A stretch of DNA of 64,000 nt from NCBI RefSeq assembly GCF_037038585.1, contig NC_092520.1, positions 145,823,104 to 145,887,103 of the forward strand, written 5' to 3'. Below are positions 1-13,405 of the stretch, one piece after another. The notes under the pieces are model-generated. The model was not told the origin of the DNA, ran no database searches, and was given only the letters and a program-made list of their open reading frames with translations. The position numbers were made by a program, and so were the translations under genes. The DNA comes from Patagioenas fasciata. Lineage: Eukaryota > Chordata > Aves > Columbiformes > Columbidae. Numbering within the stretch: position 1 is the first letter of the stretch; every line of letters starts with the position of its first letter.

Positions 1-1462
1 TAGCTGAACATATGATTTTCGTTGGGTCTTTTTTGTGACATCTTGTTCTCTTTCTTCTTTTGTTTCATGTCTTGTCTTTTTCATTTTTTTTCCAAGTGTC
101 ATTGCTGGACCTTTAAATAATGACAGATGTACTTGTTTATGCAGATTCTGAATACTATTTAATATTTAGTAGTTTTGTAATGCCTCAAGATGTCAGGATC
201 AGAACTCTTCTTCAACTTACAAAAACCTTCAAGAAATAGTATCTCCCACTGATTACATTTTAAGCAATTCTAAAAGGAAGAATTTCCTGCTCAAATTAGA
301 ATTTGCATCACTTTGTTTTTCCAGGAAATGGCAGAATTTTGCTCAAGATTTCATCTGTTTCAGGATGCTTCACCCTGGTTATTTACAATCCTAAGGGATC
401 TAAATTTCCATTTATAGGATTAGTACTTGAATAAATTGACTCTTCTTGTCAGTGGTCGGGAAACACTGAAGTGATTTTACAGAGACAAGGATAATTGAAA
501 CAGAAAAGTGGCTTTAGATCACTATGTTCATTTATCAGTATTTTGTTTACCCCCACCTCCTTGTTCTTTTTTTTTCCCTTACTTGTCTGAAAGGGGATTT
601 GTCCAGTTTTTAGCATGACTCTTCTGTGCCCACCCTGGTATTTGCATTTCAGAACTACTTGTCCCTTGCAAGGGAAAGGTTGTTTTGGGGTACCTTTCCG
701 ATGCAGCTCCTGCTGAAGCTATGCGGAGAGTAGCTGGCACATTTTGGCTTTGGGTGCTACGTCAGGGCTTGTATCTATCAGCATTCACAGGAGATGTGTG
801 AATTTTCGCTGATGTAATTGTGTTGGTTTCACTTCCAGAGTGTTTTAGAAGTGGTTACTGAAAGGTATGGCACCCATTATTCCACGTTGTTCACCACTTG
901 TTTTATGGTGGGCTATATAGGGGGTGTTATTTAAAAGCAGAGATATATCTGTTGCTGAAGTTTCATTACCTGTCCACTTTCTTTCAATTAATACTGACTC
1001 TTGACCTTTTTATAACAAATAGTAAAAATGATGTCTGGGTTGTTTTAGTGTACATCTTTTGCTGTACACAAACCCAAGTCAAATGTTTATTTCTGTTGCA
1101 CATACACCATTTTTCTAATACTCCCAAAAGTATGCAGATAAAAATACAGTCTTCTGATTATAAGACTAATTGCTTCAAAACTCACTTTTATCCTCAAATA
1201 TATTTCTTTCCATACTATTCAGTAGCATAATATTTTATTTTGTACTCTGTATGTCTATAAACTTAACAAGAGAAGCTAGTACAGTAAATTATGCTACTAA
1301 TTTCCATCAAAAAAGTATATCTGCATCTTATTGTGGCTCCAAAGGCAATCTTAGCAGTCTCTAAGAGCAAAGTTCCATAGGAACCTACACAGATATGGAA
1401 ATCATTGTATACTATTAATACTATGTTTCAGTAGCACTTTGTGCTGCTGTAATAGGCTGCGC

Positions 1463-1476
1463 CAAGTAGATGGCAG
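1463..1476 (+). promoter_or_regulatory. CTCF-like motif
   Basis: The bases CAAGTAGATGGCAG match the core CTCF consensus CCASYAGRKGGCRS at 13 of 14 positions (A for C at position 2). This is a motif match only. CTCF occupancy cannot be judged from sequence, and such matches also occur by chance. Confidence 0.3.
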
Positions 1477-2057
1477 CAAAGAATCCTTTTAAAAGGAGAG
1501 ATACAGGCTACCAAAGCATGACAGGGTAAGACGAAAACAGAGTGAAAAGGAAGGCATTGGTAACTGAGTGTCATAGGACTGCGAGGGTGATCTAAATTTT
1601 CATCTGAGAGTTAATTCAGCTGATTAAATCTTATATATTTGTACAGCTTTGAAAATGGAAAACAGTAAATAAGCCTTTCTCACAACATCTATCTTTAGAT
1701 TCACAAGAACGATCTTATTAGCCTGTATCTAGAGCAGTGATTTTCTAATTTCTTCTAGTTGTGGTCCTTAACAATTTTTCATTGCAGGTGAAAAATCCTG
1801 TAAACTGAATTCAAATACACTGTGAAAAGGTTTGCAGCTCTTAGGTACACCTTGCAGCACCCTTAGAAGTATCTGTGGATCACAGGATGAGATGATTACT
1901 TTACAGTTGAGGAAAAACAGTAAAGTTGCTCTAGCATGCCATTCAGAACTGAACGGATGTGCTGTGTTAGGCTCTGCAGAAGCCTTCCTCTTCTCATTAG
2001 GTGTAGAAGGACTATGTGAAAACAGCTCTGCTCTGTCTGAAGCTACCCACTGTGGGG

Positions 2058-2083
2058 AAAATAAATAAATAAATAAATAAAAA
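2058..2083. repeat. (AAAT)n microsatellite
   Basis: About six tandem copies of a 4-bp AAAT unit in AT-rich unique DNA. It is probably polymorphic in length. Confidence 0.9.
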
Positions 2084-4227
2084 TCATTGACTATTGTAAA
2101 CATTCACTCTAATAATGATATGCGCTTCACAGAAATTTAATATGCACGCACACCCACCACTCCCCATCTCCTTTACTGAAGAGGAACAACTTGCTCGTAG
2201 ATTATCTAAATGCAAATTTTATTTATCTAATGAATAATGTTGGGGAGGTGGTGGAGGGAAAAGAAGGTTATCTTACTTTGCTTTTCTCATTTGTTTTCTC
2301 TTTCATTTGGCCTTGCTCAGATCAGACATACAACACCATGATCACTTGTATAAGATATTATCCTAACTAGTCATGTCTTACAACACATATTGAGCATATA
2401 TGAACTTTGCCTGAACTGTGCATAGTTAAAGATGACCTTTGATATTTTCTCAGTGCTCTGTAGTGTGACAGATTTGTCTCCATGCAAAGTCACTATGGTA
2501 AGAGGCATCAAGAGAAGCTGAATGGAGATTCAGAGATGAGATTAAGTGGCTGCAGACTAATGATTAAATGACATCTGGGGTTATTACTTTCCTAATTAGA
2601 AAGATATATTTGACAACTACATGTGGGAATCTGGATGAGAATGCAATGGACTCCAGCTGAGGAAACTTTCTGAGCAAGGAGAGGCAGAGAAGAACAAATG
2701 GAGTTGTTCTTTAGAGAACTGAGTGAACCAGATAATAAGAAAAAGTGTGTATTTCAAAAGAATTGTCTAACATATATAATATTCAGTCCAGAAATAGCTT
2801 TGCTCTTTATCCATGGGGTTTTATTTGTACATAGTTTGTATTTTAATGTTGTATGCATCATTTCACTGTCAATATTGGTATATTCCTGTTCTTTACAAGA
2901 TAATTAAATACAGTAGCTAATTAGCACCAAGTGAAATACTTTTTTCCCTCTAAACACTTGTGCATTTATGCTGTAGTAATGCTAGTAACAACTGGTCTAA
3001 TAGAGTTTTATTTAGAGAAGAAGAATTCTCAGTCATCATTAAGAGACGTAGTCCAAAATACTTAAAAAAAATTCTACTGTTCTATTTCACATCAAGTTAG
3101 GTCATCAGCAGTACTATTTCTCCAAAGTTGTTATTGTTACCAATGAAAAAAACATTAAATAATAATACCAGTTTAAAAATGTAATATTCTGGTTGACACT
3201 TCAGTTTCAAACTGCACTTTTAAAAATGACAAATTCCCTAAGGCAATTTTCTTCAATGACATTTTCTGAGTCTGCAAAACAAAACCAAATGAAAATTGGT
3301 TCCACAAGCTGGTTTTCATTCCCAAGTTGAACAAAGAAAAATTTTAAAACTTAATCAGCAAATTGTAATCCAAATTTCAGTCAGCTCTACTAATGAATCT
3401 CTGGAGAGTCCTTTATTGTACAGCTAGTTGATATATTCCTTTCTGGCTTTTTTTTTCCTCACAGAAAAGCTGCAATAAAATTATCACTTTTTAAATGCCC
3501 TAAGATCTACATTGGAATTTAGTATGGTAAGATATAAAATACAAGCCAAACTTTTGGAATTTAATAACAACCACTAAACTTGGTATAAATTGCTTTAAAT
3601 GTTTGAAAGTTTTATCACCCTTTCCCTTTCTGTTGAGGAAATTGAAATAGCAGGGTGTGCTAGGAGGATGGCAGAGCTGGGTGCAGAAAGCAGGCTTCAT
3701 GACGTCCAGGTCTTTGTGTTTTGGTCTAGTGATTAAAGTACAGGTACTGAAACTGAATGGACTATGAGGAAGCTTTTATTGTAACACAATAGCTCAAGAA
3801 ATTAATGGGAAACATATTTCAATTCAGAGAAGGTGCTTTAGAGTTAAATAGATTCAGGAGCGATACACATGAAATCTTTCATCTTTAAAAAGATTTGTGT
3901 TCATGGTATTGAGCTTTTAAAACTCATGTCATAGTACTAGTAACCCCTACTGGGATCCAAGGTTTTAGTGGCAAAAATAAACTGTGTTCAACACAGTACT
4001 ATGAAACTATTTGTTAGATAGACAAGGGGAAAAAAAAAAGTAACTAAATCAAGCAGACATTAATTGGGCATTTCAAGCAGGTCATACAAAGCAATGCATT
4101 TTATTTTTATATTTAATTTATGGTACTTCCTTTCCTTCTTTCCATCTCCACTTCGAATATACAAATGAGTGAGTCACAAAAACTCTGTTTCCAGGCAATC
4201 TAACTCACAGCAACAAGCAGCACAATT

Positions 4228-4246
4228 AAAAAAAAAAAAAAAAAAA
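4228..4246. repeat. Poly(A) tract, 19 bases
   Basis: An uninterrupted run of A lying about 100 bp before the solo LTR. No retrocopy body was recognised upstream, so it is treated as a simple homopolymer rather than a retroposon tail. Confidence 0.85.
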
Positions 4247-4353
4247 GCTAAAATATTAATCTAGAGAAGCAAGTTGCCTTCCTTACAGAATACAGAAGAA
4301 CATGTTGCCTTAGTTCGTGATATTTGATTTAGCACTGAGAATGTAATGCAATT

Positions 4354-5432
4354 TGTGGTAGCTGGGCCTGTGTGGCAAGGGTTTGGTAGCAGGGTGGCTA
4401 CAAGGGTGGCTTCTGTGAGAAACTGCTAGAAGCTTCTCCCATGTCCAACAGAGGCAGTGCCAGCCTTCTCCAAGACAGACTCACCAATGGCCATGGCTGA
4501 GCCGATCAGCAACAGAGGTAGCACCACTGGGATGACATAGTTAAGAAGGGGGGCGGGAAATGCGCAACTGCAGCTGGACTGAAGAGTGAGAACATGTGAG
4601 AGACACAATGTTGCAGATACCCAGGTCAGTGAAGAAGGAGGGGTAGAAGGTGCTCCAGGCGACAGAGCAGACATTCCCCTGCAGCTCATGGTGCAAATCA
4701 TTGAGAGGCCAGCTGTCCTCCTGCAACCATGGAGGACCACAGTGGAGCAGATCTCCACCTGCAGCCACAGAGGACCTCACACCAGAACAGGTAGATGCCC
4801 AAAGGAGGCTGTGACCCTGTGGGAAGCCCATGCTGGAGCAGGCTCCTGGCAGGACCTGTGGCCCCATAGAGAGAGGAAGCCAAGCTAAAGCAGGTTTGCT
4901 GGCAGAACTTTTAACCTGTGGAAGGGGCCCACGCAGCAGCAGTTTGTGAAGAACTGTAGCCTATGGGAAGTACTTACATTGGAGAAGTTAAAGGAGAACT
5001 GTCTGCCATGGGAGAGACCTCACTATGGAGCAGGGCAAGAGTGAGGAGTCCTTCTCCCTGAGGAGGAAGTAGTGGTAGAAACAATGTGTGATGAACTGAC
5101 CACGACCCCCATTCCCTGTCCCCCTGTGCTGCTTGGGGGAAGGAGGTAGAGAAAACTGGAAAAAGGAAGGGATGGGGGGAAGGTGTTTTAAGGGGTTTTT
5201 TATTATTATTTCTCATTATCCTACTCTGATTCAATTGGTAATGAATTAAATTAATTTTCCTGAAGTTGATTCTGTTTTGTCCATGACGGTAACTGGTCAG
5301 TGTCCTCTTCCTGTCCTTATCTCGACTCATGAGCCTTTTGCAATTTTTTCTCTCCCCTGTTCAGCTGAGGAGGGAGGGTGATAGAGTGGCTTTGGTGGAC
5401 ACCTGGTGTCCAGCTAGGGTCAACCCACCACA
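4354..5432 (+). mobile_element. Solo LTR of an avian endogenous retrovirus
   Basis: This is a retroviral long terminal repeat of about 1.08 kb with no gag, pol or env sequence beside it, so it is a solo LTR. It begins TGTGGTAG and ends ACCACA, giving the 6-bp terminal inverted repeat TGTGGT/ACCACA. Its middle (about 4620-5060) carries imperfect repeats of a 'ggagcag...ctg(c/t)(a/g)gccc' type module. The 3' third has the pattern 'tctcattatcctactctg', then an AATAAA-like AATGAATTAAAT, then 'gtccagctgaggaggg'-like sequence. I recognise this layout from a family common in bird genomes, probably ERV-L-like; the class is from memory. The five bases on either side (CAATT and TTTAT) do not form a target-site duplication. 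A solo LTR normally arises by recombination between the two LTRs of a provirus. The open frames inside it are not viral genes. Confidence 0.85.
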
Positions 5433-8400
5433 TTTATGCTTCAACATCATCACTGACTGTGTCTGTTTCTGTTACCATGAACTCATAATAAAAATTGAAA
5501 CAACATCTTCATCTGGGCATCTTGAAACTTTTTCGTGCTTCATTTTTTTTTCTTGATGTACAGATTTTTTTTCTTATTCCATTTAATAATGAGTTTTGGG
5601 TAGTTACTCTGCGTTCTGTGTTGAGCTGTTTCCTTTCTCAAACTGTCAAAGCTACCACTAGGCAAGATTTTAAAGTCTCAGTTCTAAAAATCATGTCCAA
5701 ATTTTACCTTTTGTTAATATTTCCACTGAAATCATAAGATAATTTTTACTTAGCTTTCCCTAGAGCCTTACTGGGACATGGATGTCTATATATGTATACT
5801 GCCTCTCCTGTGGCAATTCCTCTGAATGATATAAACAGGATTTTTCACACTTTTGCAAAACACTGGAAGCTTGTTTGCTTGGGTGTATGCACAGATTTTA
5901 TTCTTACAAAACAGAGGTAGTCTTGCTTATCTATAGTAATGTACGTTTTCAAAAAGATTTTAGACGTTAATCCAATAGACATTTAAATCCACATGAACTT
6001 GTACCAAGCTGTACAGTTTTAGCTAGCACACTAGTAAAGTTTCACAGCTTTTGTTTGTCAGGAAGAGCATATGTCAGTAAAATGTCTGCAAGCCTTCATG
6101 TGTATTTTTACATCATTCCCAAAGTGCTCTAGCTTTTGTAAATACAGCTAAGAAAATAAACCTTGAGGGGCTATATTCACACATTGAGAGTATGTTTAGA
6201 ATTTTCCCTGCTTTTTTCCTCTGCTTTAAATTATCTGAAGCTTAAAAAAAAAGTTTCTTAAAAGCTGGAGCAATATATTTGAAAATGGTAGGCAGCTGAA
6301 GAAGAAAAATGTTCCTGGAAGAAAACAATTTCAAAAATTCCTGTTCTCTCATGTTCCTTTTGATTGATTAGTCCTCCTGTTACATTTATGAGGCTGATGT
6401 ATTTTAATGTATTCATTTTCCTGGGACTGAGACTTTAATAAAACAAAACAAAGAGATCATAGTAAATGCACAACAATAAAAAAAAAACCAACTAGATACT
6501 TTGCCTCCCCACTCACCATGTAACAGGTTCTTCTTCTCAAGAATGATGAAAGTTGCGGCTATAGTCAGACAAAGTACATTAGAAGCAATTCATTATGTGA
6601 ACATGGTAACCTCAAGGGCATATTTTCATCACAGCACAAAGATAATATTACTTTGCAGCTCCAAACACTGACAGCACATCAACAGAAATGTAAGAAATCC
6701 TGCTTTGGAAACAGTAGAAAGCCTGAGAAGTACTTCTCCCCCAGTGAACTGACATCAGCAGAATCCTTACTAAACATATTTAGTGCTTCATCGTATGTTT
6801 ATCTAATGTATGCTTGCAAACCACTGTTGTGTATATGTAATTTTGCTCTTCTGTAGTGTTACGTAAAATGATGTTTTTCTCTAAAGATTATATGCGTCAG
6901 GTTTCAGATTCCTTTGCCATATGACTTTCAACTTTGTAGTGATGATTAGAGAAGGCACATATTTTCACTGAAATTTAAAAAATGGCAGGAGTGTTCTTTT
7001 TTTTCCTTCTTAAATCCCAGGAACATTATGTTAGATTTTCCTTCCTTTCTTCCTTGGACTGCAGCATTTCACAGATGTACTCTGAACCCTCACGTTTTTA
7101 CTGAAGCAATAATGATGATAAGTGTGTAGCAGTGGTATAATTTCACGCATGTGAATTCAACCTTGAAAGTAGCATGACTGAAGAAAGACACAATTTCAAA
7201 CATTTTAACAACCTTTCTCGAAGTTACTCATCTTTCTTACATTGTCAACATGACACTAATTCTCTGTTCTTCCAGAATATTTTAAGTGTACGATTAAGAT
7301 GCTATGATAATATTTTAGTATACTAGTTTTAAGTAGATTAAGTTATATTTTTATATAAAATCTAGATACATTTTTATTGGATTGTTTATTTTTTTTATTT
7401 TATTCCTTTCTAATTACCTCAAGAAGCTTGATTTCTTCTTTTTTTTTTTTTCTTTCCCTTTAAGAAAATCTTATTAACATTCATAAAAGAAGCAATAACA
7501 AAATACCACAGAAATCATATGAAATTCTGCTGAAGAAAATGTCATGCTAGGAATACATTGAATAATGATGGCTTGATATTTCCAAGCCCATGCCAGATGA
7601 CTGGTAGGGATGAGGATTGCAAGGAGTCCAGGAAAAGACAGGCTGCTGTCTTTTGCTAAGTAGATTTCACCTTCAGAGTGGAAAGTCATCATCCTGCCTC
7701 CCTTGGGACTTTCCTTCCTTTCTGTCTAATCATGAGGAGCATTCAAACAATGTTTTTTAATACTTTGGAGGTCCAATAAATGTAGGACATTTGCCATATT
7801 CCCTGCTCTTCACCCCAGTGTTAGAAGAAAGGTTTAAACGATAACCTGTCATTGGTGTGCAAGGCCATTTAGAACCATCTTTTTCTTCTTTTTCCTTGCC
7901 TTCAGGCCCAAACTACTCTCAGCAACTAAACAGGAAAGCTGAATCATGCAATGCGTTTTCCTTCTGAGGGGCAGGCAGTTGTTTTCTCATACTTCCTTCA
8001 AAGCTAGATGATGAATAACCCTCGCTTTTTCATCAAACCCCATACCTTCAGGAAAGAGAGCTCTTAACCTTTTACACTGTAGATTTTAAGGAAGACAATT
8101 CCTAAGCCGTATTTTGCAAAGCTAGACCTACCTGTGATTTGAACAAGAAGGGGTGGATAGAGATGAGGTTCTTTGCGCATATCAGGTAATGGAAAAGTCC
8201 ACCAGCCATCCTAGGTGAGGCCACAAATTCTAAAGGTTTCTTCAGCCTCTCTGCCCCACCAAAATTAAATCTGTACTGGTATCTTGACTCTTGTTAAATT
8301 CCAGCTTACATACTGATCTTTCAAAATCTTCCCCTTGGCCATTAGGCAGAACAAAATTCCTTTGAATGCAAGCTTTCAAAACATCAACTATTTTGCTCTC

Positions 8401-11400
8401 ACAACTGAAACCTACTCACTCCCATCAGCAGCTGTTGGATGTTCGGTGCTAAACTGGGAAGAAAGCTAAAATTATTACAGAAGCATAAATTTAGACCCAA
8501 ATTCTTAACATTTTTTTCAAAATTTTGGAAGGCGGTAGAGAATGGTACTTGAAATCCTCCTGGTACCTTGTTACACATCATGATGCTATTAAAAATTATC
8601 TAACAGAGCACCATATTTCCTGCAATAATAGATGTTCATATACTTTACATGAAGCAATAGCATCAGTTGCAAGTGTTGAACTTCAGTCTCAGATCAGAAA
8701 CTTTTGCTCCAGTGCTAAACACCCCTGCCTCATGCCAGGACAGATTTACTATGTTGTGATGCTGGATCACTTTCTGCCCCTCTGTTCAAAACGCCCAATA
8801 CATAGAGGCTTTTCCTCAATCAGCCACCTTCTCTCGTCATAGCTCTCCAACAGAAAAAGGTAGCCTTGTCTGCCTTCTCTCAGTAGCAGCAAAGTGGGGT
8901 TGTTTAACAGGATCTGTTGCTTTAGGTATAGGGAAATTTATAGAAGCGCTCAGCTTGGGTCTAAAACCAAGAGGAAATGTATGCATCTGACAGGGTCTCA
9001 GATGGGGGACCACTCTGAAGAATAGCTTTAAACATGCGTTCTGGAAGAGGTCCCAAAGAGCTACATGCTCACCAAGGTGCGACAGGCAAGGGTAGAGTGT
9101 AGACTACGCTCTCACACAGAGCTAAGTGCATCTGGAGTCGGAAATCAAGTTGATGCAAGAGAAGGTTAGACTCTTACTACCACCGCCCCCTGGAGGATAC
9201 CAGTCTAAAACACAGGCCATTTGGGTTTGGCTAGAGCCTGCCAAGGTGAAGGATGCTCCCATCCTGTGGAGTAGAGTGAGGTATCTGAGTGCAGAGTGGG
9301 AGCAGGTAAATGAGAGCAGAGGGGCTGAGACAACACAGCTGTGATGAAAATTCCTTCATGTTGTGTCCATCATGGTCACGGTCCATCGGAGCCATCTGGT
9401 CTCCCCTCACAGAGGCCACCCCCACAGCCTCCATGCTACCACAATCTTGCCACCTACACCCAATAAAATGTCATATAGTTTAAATGCTCTGAACCCTTGT
9501 GAACGTCACCATGCCCTGTGCTTGCAATTCACTTCTTCATTTTACTACTGCAGAGAGTCTGTCTTCCAGTGGCTATGAGCTTCCTGGAGCAAAGACTCTT
9601 CTCTTGCTTTGTCCAGCACCCCACACAGTAAAGCCTTGATCCATCATTGATGTCTCTGCCTTTTATTGCAGTAAAAAATTAATAATACACTTGTTTTACC
9701 AAAATACACCTGTGCATCTTAAGCCTTTGCGTTTCTTACTTCTCACACAAACAGCATTTCCTGGGGTTTTTAGTGATTTTTTTTTCCCAAGCATCTTCTT
9801 GTACATGATGGAATAATTCAGCTCAAGTACTGCCACTCCTCCCAAAATTCGTATATACACTCATCTTTGCTGTGAAATCTAATATTTTTCCTAGACTTGA
9901 TTCAGAAATAAGCAATCCTGCAAAAAGCCTGGATTGCTGAAATTGCTTCTGTTTCCCAGAATTCACTATATAAGGAATTCTAAACTCAGAAGACCTTCAA
10001 ACAACAGAAAAACTTCTTAAAGCTTAATTTCAAATATACTTTTTCCTTGCATTTTTTTCCACCTCATTAATAGTGAAATCAAAGCAAGCTTATTACTTTG
10101 TTGGTTTCTTTGCTTTCCATATTTGTCATCAGTAAGTTCTAGAAGTTATTTATCTCTTTGTGTCTTTCTGTATGATAATAGACAAGAAAATTTACTATCT
10201 TCTCAAGTTTTTCTTCTTTTGCACATGTACAAACAACTAATTTTTATGTAAGAAGGATGGGGTGAGCATTCTCAGTAACCAATTACAAAATCACACGTGC
10301 AGTTTGGAGTTCTTTTTTGTTTTATTTTTTTTGAATTTTTTACATTTCTAAGTGCTAAAACTCAACCCAGATTTACACACTTAGGAACCTCCTTTGGCCA
10401 CGCCTGCACCATTTGAACAGCAGAGCCTGACAAGTACAACTATCAATAAATATGTTTCCAGTCCTGTATATGTTCTGCAAGAGCCATGAATCCTGATAGT
10501 CCAAAAAGCACTTGGTAAGAAAATATTTATGTATAGGGCACACCAATGCATTTCTCTCCCCTCGCCATATGAGAATGGCTGGTTAGTGCCTTGGTACATT
10601 GCTCACTAAAAACTGACTTGTGTTACCTTACTCACAGTTCAACCCATCTTGACTCAATGTGCCATCCTACCAACTTCTGTTATAGCAGAACATTTTAACA
10701 CAATGTAGTCAAAATGGAGGCTTGAGTAACAAAATCCATCACAAATCTAACCAGCACTACTTGAAGCTGAAGGGATGGCAGGATTTTGTAGGCAATGGAA
10801 TTGCTGGAAGTCCACACATACATTACTTCCTGAGCTATTTTGGTTCCAGTATTCTGTTATTTCATGTGTGCACATGGTGGCTGGAGGTGGAAATGAATAA
10901 CACTACCTTGTCTTGCTTACTTTATGTCTCAAAATTAGTTTTAAAGCCATTGACCAGCATGCTTCAATAAGCAGTTACTCTTTATTCCTAATGGAGTACT
11001 GACTACCTCCAGGGTTTCTCCCCTTTTCCTTCCCCATCCCACCTCCCTAAAATCTGTTTGACTTTGGAAGATAAGAGCTTAACTAGTTTTCGTGCAGCAC
11101 TAGAAAAACTGAGCTCAACTGTAAATAAACAAAATATATGGATGTCTGTTGAAGAACAGCAACACTTTCTGGAGTTATATTTCATTGTTTAACTAGTTCA
11201 AACACAAATTAATTTTTATATGCCAAACTCCAGTTCTTTCATTAATTCATAATACCTGATCATGCTGTAGTAACAAAATACTTTAGTATAGAAGAGAGTG
11301 AAATAGCTGATTTGGAATGAAACTACTGTATGCTATCAATGATGTTTTCTGAAGGCAAAATAATGATTCATCAATGTGATACAAAACATTGCTACCAGAC

Positions 11401-12173
11401 CAAGAAAAAAAGGATCCTGGGTAGCATGTGAGAAAGAAATCTTGATAGCTGTAGCTGTTATCCCATTGAACTTGGAAGGTTGTGCCTGTGACGCAATGTT
11501 CACGTAAATATTCTTTCTCTTACTGTGTTGCTGTTGAGTGGTAATTAAAACGACAAAACAAAACCAATTAGTCATCTTAGCCCACCTGCCCAAATTACCA
11601 GCTGGTACTTGAGATTTCTGATTTCTCTCAGTTGCACAATTGATTGAATATGGTTTCTTCCTCTTGTTTTGGTCATCTTATTTGTATTTTTGCCAATTCA
11701 AAATCAGACCACTTTGAAAAATAATAGCCGAAATAGCTGAGATGTCTATTGAATTCTGAAAAAATAAAAACTGAAAAACATTTGACTCCCCCTCTTTTTT
11801 TTTTTTTTTAACACATTATTTCTGCAGTCCTGCAGAAATATATAAAATGAGTAATTTAAGGTTCATTTTGTTAAACTGTGGCAGTCTTAGTTCAGTTGTG
11901 TTTACTGTGATCTGCACAAGGACTGGATATTTTACTGCACTGAAAACAATGAATGAAAGATGCTCATCAGAGCAATTTAAGCTGCATCAAATTGGACTTC
12001 TTAGGTTCAATTATTTGCTACTAAAGGTTTTTATTTAATTAAATTCTTCAGCCCGCCTAAGGATTTGACTATTGAGAGGTGTAATGTGTGATTTAAGCTA
12101 GCAATTGCCATTGTCACATTAAAGTAAATGAATAGTGCTGCTTCAGGGTGTCTCTTAAAACACATGAAAACAC
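5433..12173. other. Unique AT-rich non-coding stretch
   Basis: No gene or interspersed repeat was recognised. There are pyrimidine-rich and T-rich patches (for example 7378-7460, and a T15 run at 11795-11809) and chance open frames of up to about 105 codons. The region 8990-9470 is less AT-rich and open in several frames, but no translation resembled a known protein and no flanking splice sites stood out. Confidence 0.65.
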
Positions 12174-12200
12174 TTTTTTTTTTTTTTTTTTTTTTTTTTT
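12174..12200. repeat. Poly(T) tract, 27 bases
   Basis: The longest homopolymer in the window, an uninterrupted run of 27 T. It would read as a poly(A) tail on the minus strand, but the sequence on either side shows no recognisable retrocopy. It may instead be a slippage-expanded tract, and the assembled length may be inexact. Confidence 0.9.
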
Positions 12201-12845
12201 GTCAATGACAAGAGGATGGTGATCTACTCAAAGATGTTCCTTTCTCTGCTTCTTCTTTCTGGGCAACTGCTGGGAGTAAACATCTCCTGGGCCAAAAAAA
12301 ACCCCACATAAGTCTTCTGGAGAAGGCTACTTGAGAATCAAAGCCATGAAACTAGAAGCTATTAAATGAGAACAAAGCCTTTCATTTTTCAGTCCTTTAT
12401 TCATCAAGTTTATTGCCAAATAAACAAATAATTTGTTTTCCCTGTAACACAACCCTGCTGTAGCCTTAGCTAACTGGTTGCTTTTATTTGAGCACCTTCT
12501 AGTAAGTACAGAATCTCTGCATGGAGGATTGTACTTTTAGGTACAGATCAATCGTTTAGTGGCCAATGCTCATAGTACGTTGTTAGAACTAATGTGATAC
12601 TAAGCTAAGCACTAGAAAGTTTACCACTTCCATGCAGGCAGTTCTTGAGTCTGCTGGCTGAACAGCTGACAATCCAGTGGGAAACTGCTGGCCTGGGCTA
12701 TTTAAACAGGATCATCCTTATTCTTGCCGAGCTGCTTTCTGAATTTACAATGTTTTATCTTGACACCTGGCACTTTCCATGTTGATTTATTTTTATCTTG
12801 AGTTATAGTCACTGTCTCAATTTCACTTCAGTCTTTTCTTATCTT

Positions 12846-13125
12846 AGAATCATAGAATGCTAGGGATTGGAAGGGACCTCGAAAGGTCATCTAGTCCAAT
12901 CCCCCTGCCGGAGCAGGAGCACCTAGATGAGGTTACACAGGAACGTGTCCAGGTGGGTTTGGAATGTCTCCAGAGTAGGAGACTTCACACCCCCCTGGGC
13001 AGCCTGTTCCAGTGCTCTGGCACCCTCACTGAGAAGAAGTTTCTTCTCAAATTTAAGTGGAACCTCTTATGTTCCAGTTCAAACCCATTACCACTTGTCC
13101 TACCATTGTTTGTCACCGAACATCT
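12846..13125 (-). mobile_element. CR1 LINE, 3' fragment
   Basis: A 5'-truncated copy of CR1, the dominant bird LINE, in minus orientation. Its 3' tip is at the left, starting AGAATCATAGAATGCTAGGG and continuing with the typical 'ggaagggacctcgaaaggtcatc' pattern. The part near 12980-13080 matches the end of CR1 ORF2 and the start of its 3' region ('cctgggcagcctgttccagtg' in plus orientation). Similarity fades after the 'tgtttgtcacc' near 13113. Only about 280 bp remain, so it cannot move by itself. Its truncated 5' end lies next to the A18-G-T17 palindrome. Confidence 0.95.
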
Positions 13126-13150
13126 TGCATGGAATGTTCTTCTATAGCTC

Positions 13151-13186
13151 AAAAAAAAAAAAAAAAAAGTTTTTTTTTTTTTTTTT
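13151..13186. repeat. A18-G-T17 perfect palindrome
   Basis: Eighteen A, one G and seventeen T form an almost pure A-T hairpin of 17 base pairs with a minimal loop. It lies about 25 bp beyond the recognisable 5' limit of the CR1 fragment. Because the arms are homopolymers, it may come from slippage, from two tails meeting head to head, or from an assembly or sequencing artefact. Confidence 0.9.
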
Positions 13187-13405
13187 CAAAGCTTACCAAG
13201 ATCACAGAGCTTGTGCTTCTCAAAAGGTGGCTAACGGTCGGGGGTATATGAGCCCCTCTATTGTGGATCATGCATCAGTCATTTGTTCTGGAACTTTATA
13301 GAAGTTTTTGAGTCTGATAATTGATAAGATTTACTGTATAATTGGATTTTAAACCTGCTTCTAGTGGTTCACTAAGAATTTGTAACATTTTGTGTCCTTT
13401 TGCAG

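Larger units (their letters stand above)
1..4353. other. Unique AT-rich non-coding stretch
   Basis: I see no gene here. The stretch is AT-rich, with stop codons frequent in all six frames, and the short open frames (up to about 110 codons) look like chance. It holds an (AAAT)n microsatellite at 2058-2083, an A19 run at 4228-4246 and a CTCF-like motif at 1463-1476. No CR1 tip, LTR or transposon terminus was recognised. It ends at the solo LTR. Confidence 0.7.

Noticed and set aside
3716-3760. tRNA-derived SINE-like 'tctagtgattaaagtacagg'
   Set aside because: There is a faint resemblance to A-box-type SINE heads, but no B box, tail or further similarity.
4426-4888. Several overlapping open frames around 4.4-4.9 kb
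   Set aside because: They lie inside the solo LTR on both strands. LTR sequence is not coding, and no retroviral protein is seen.
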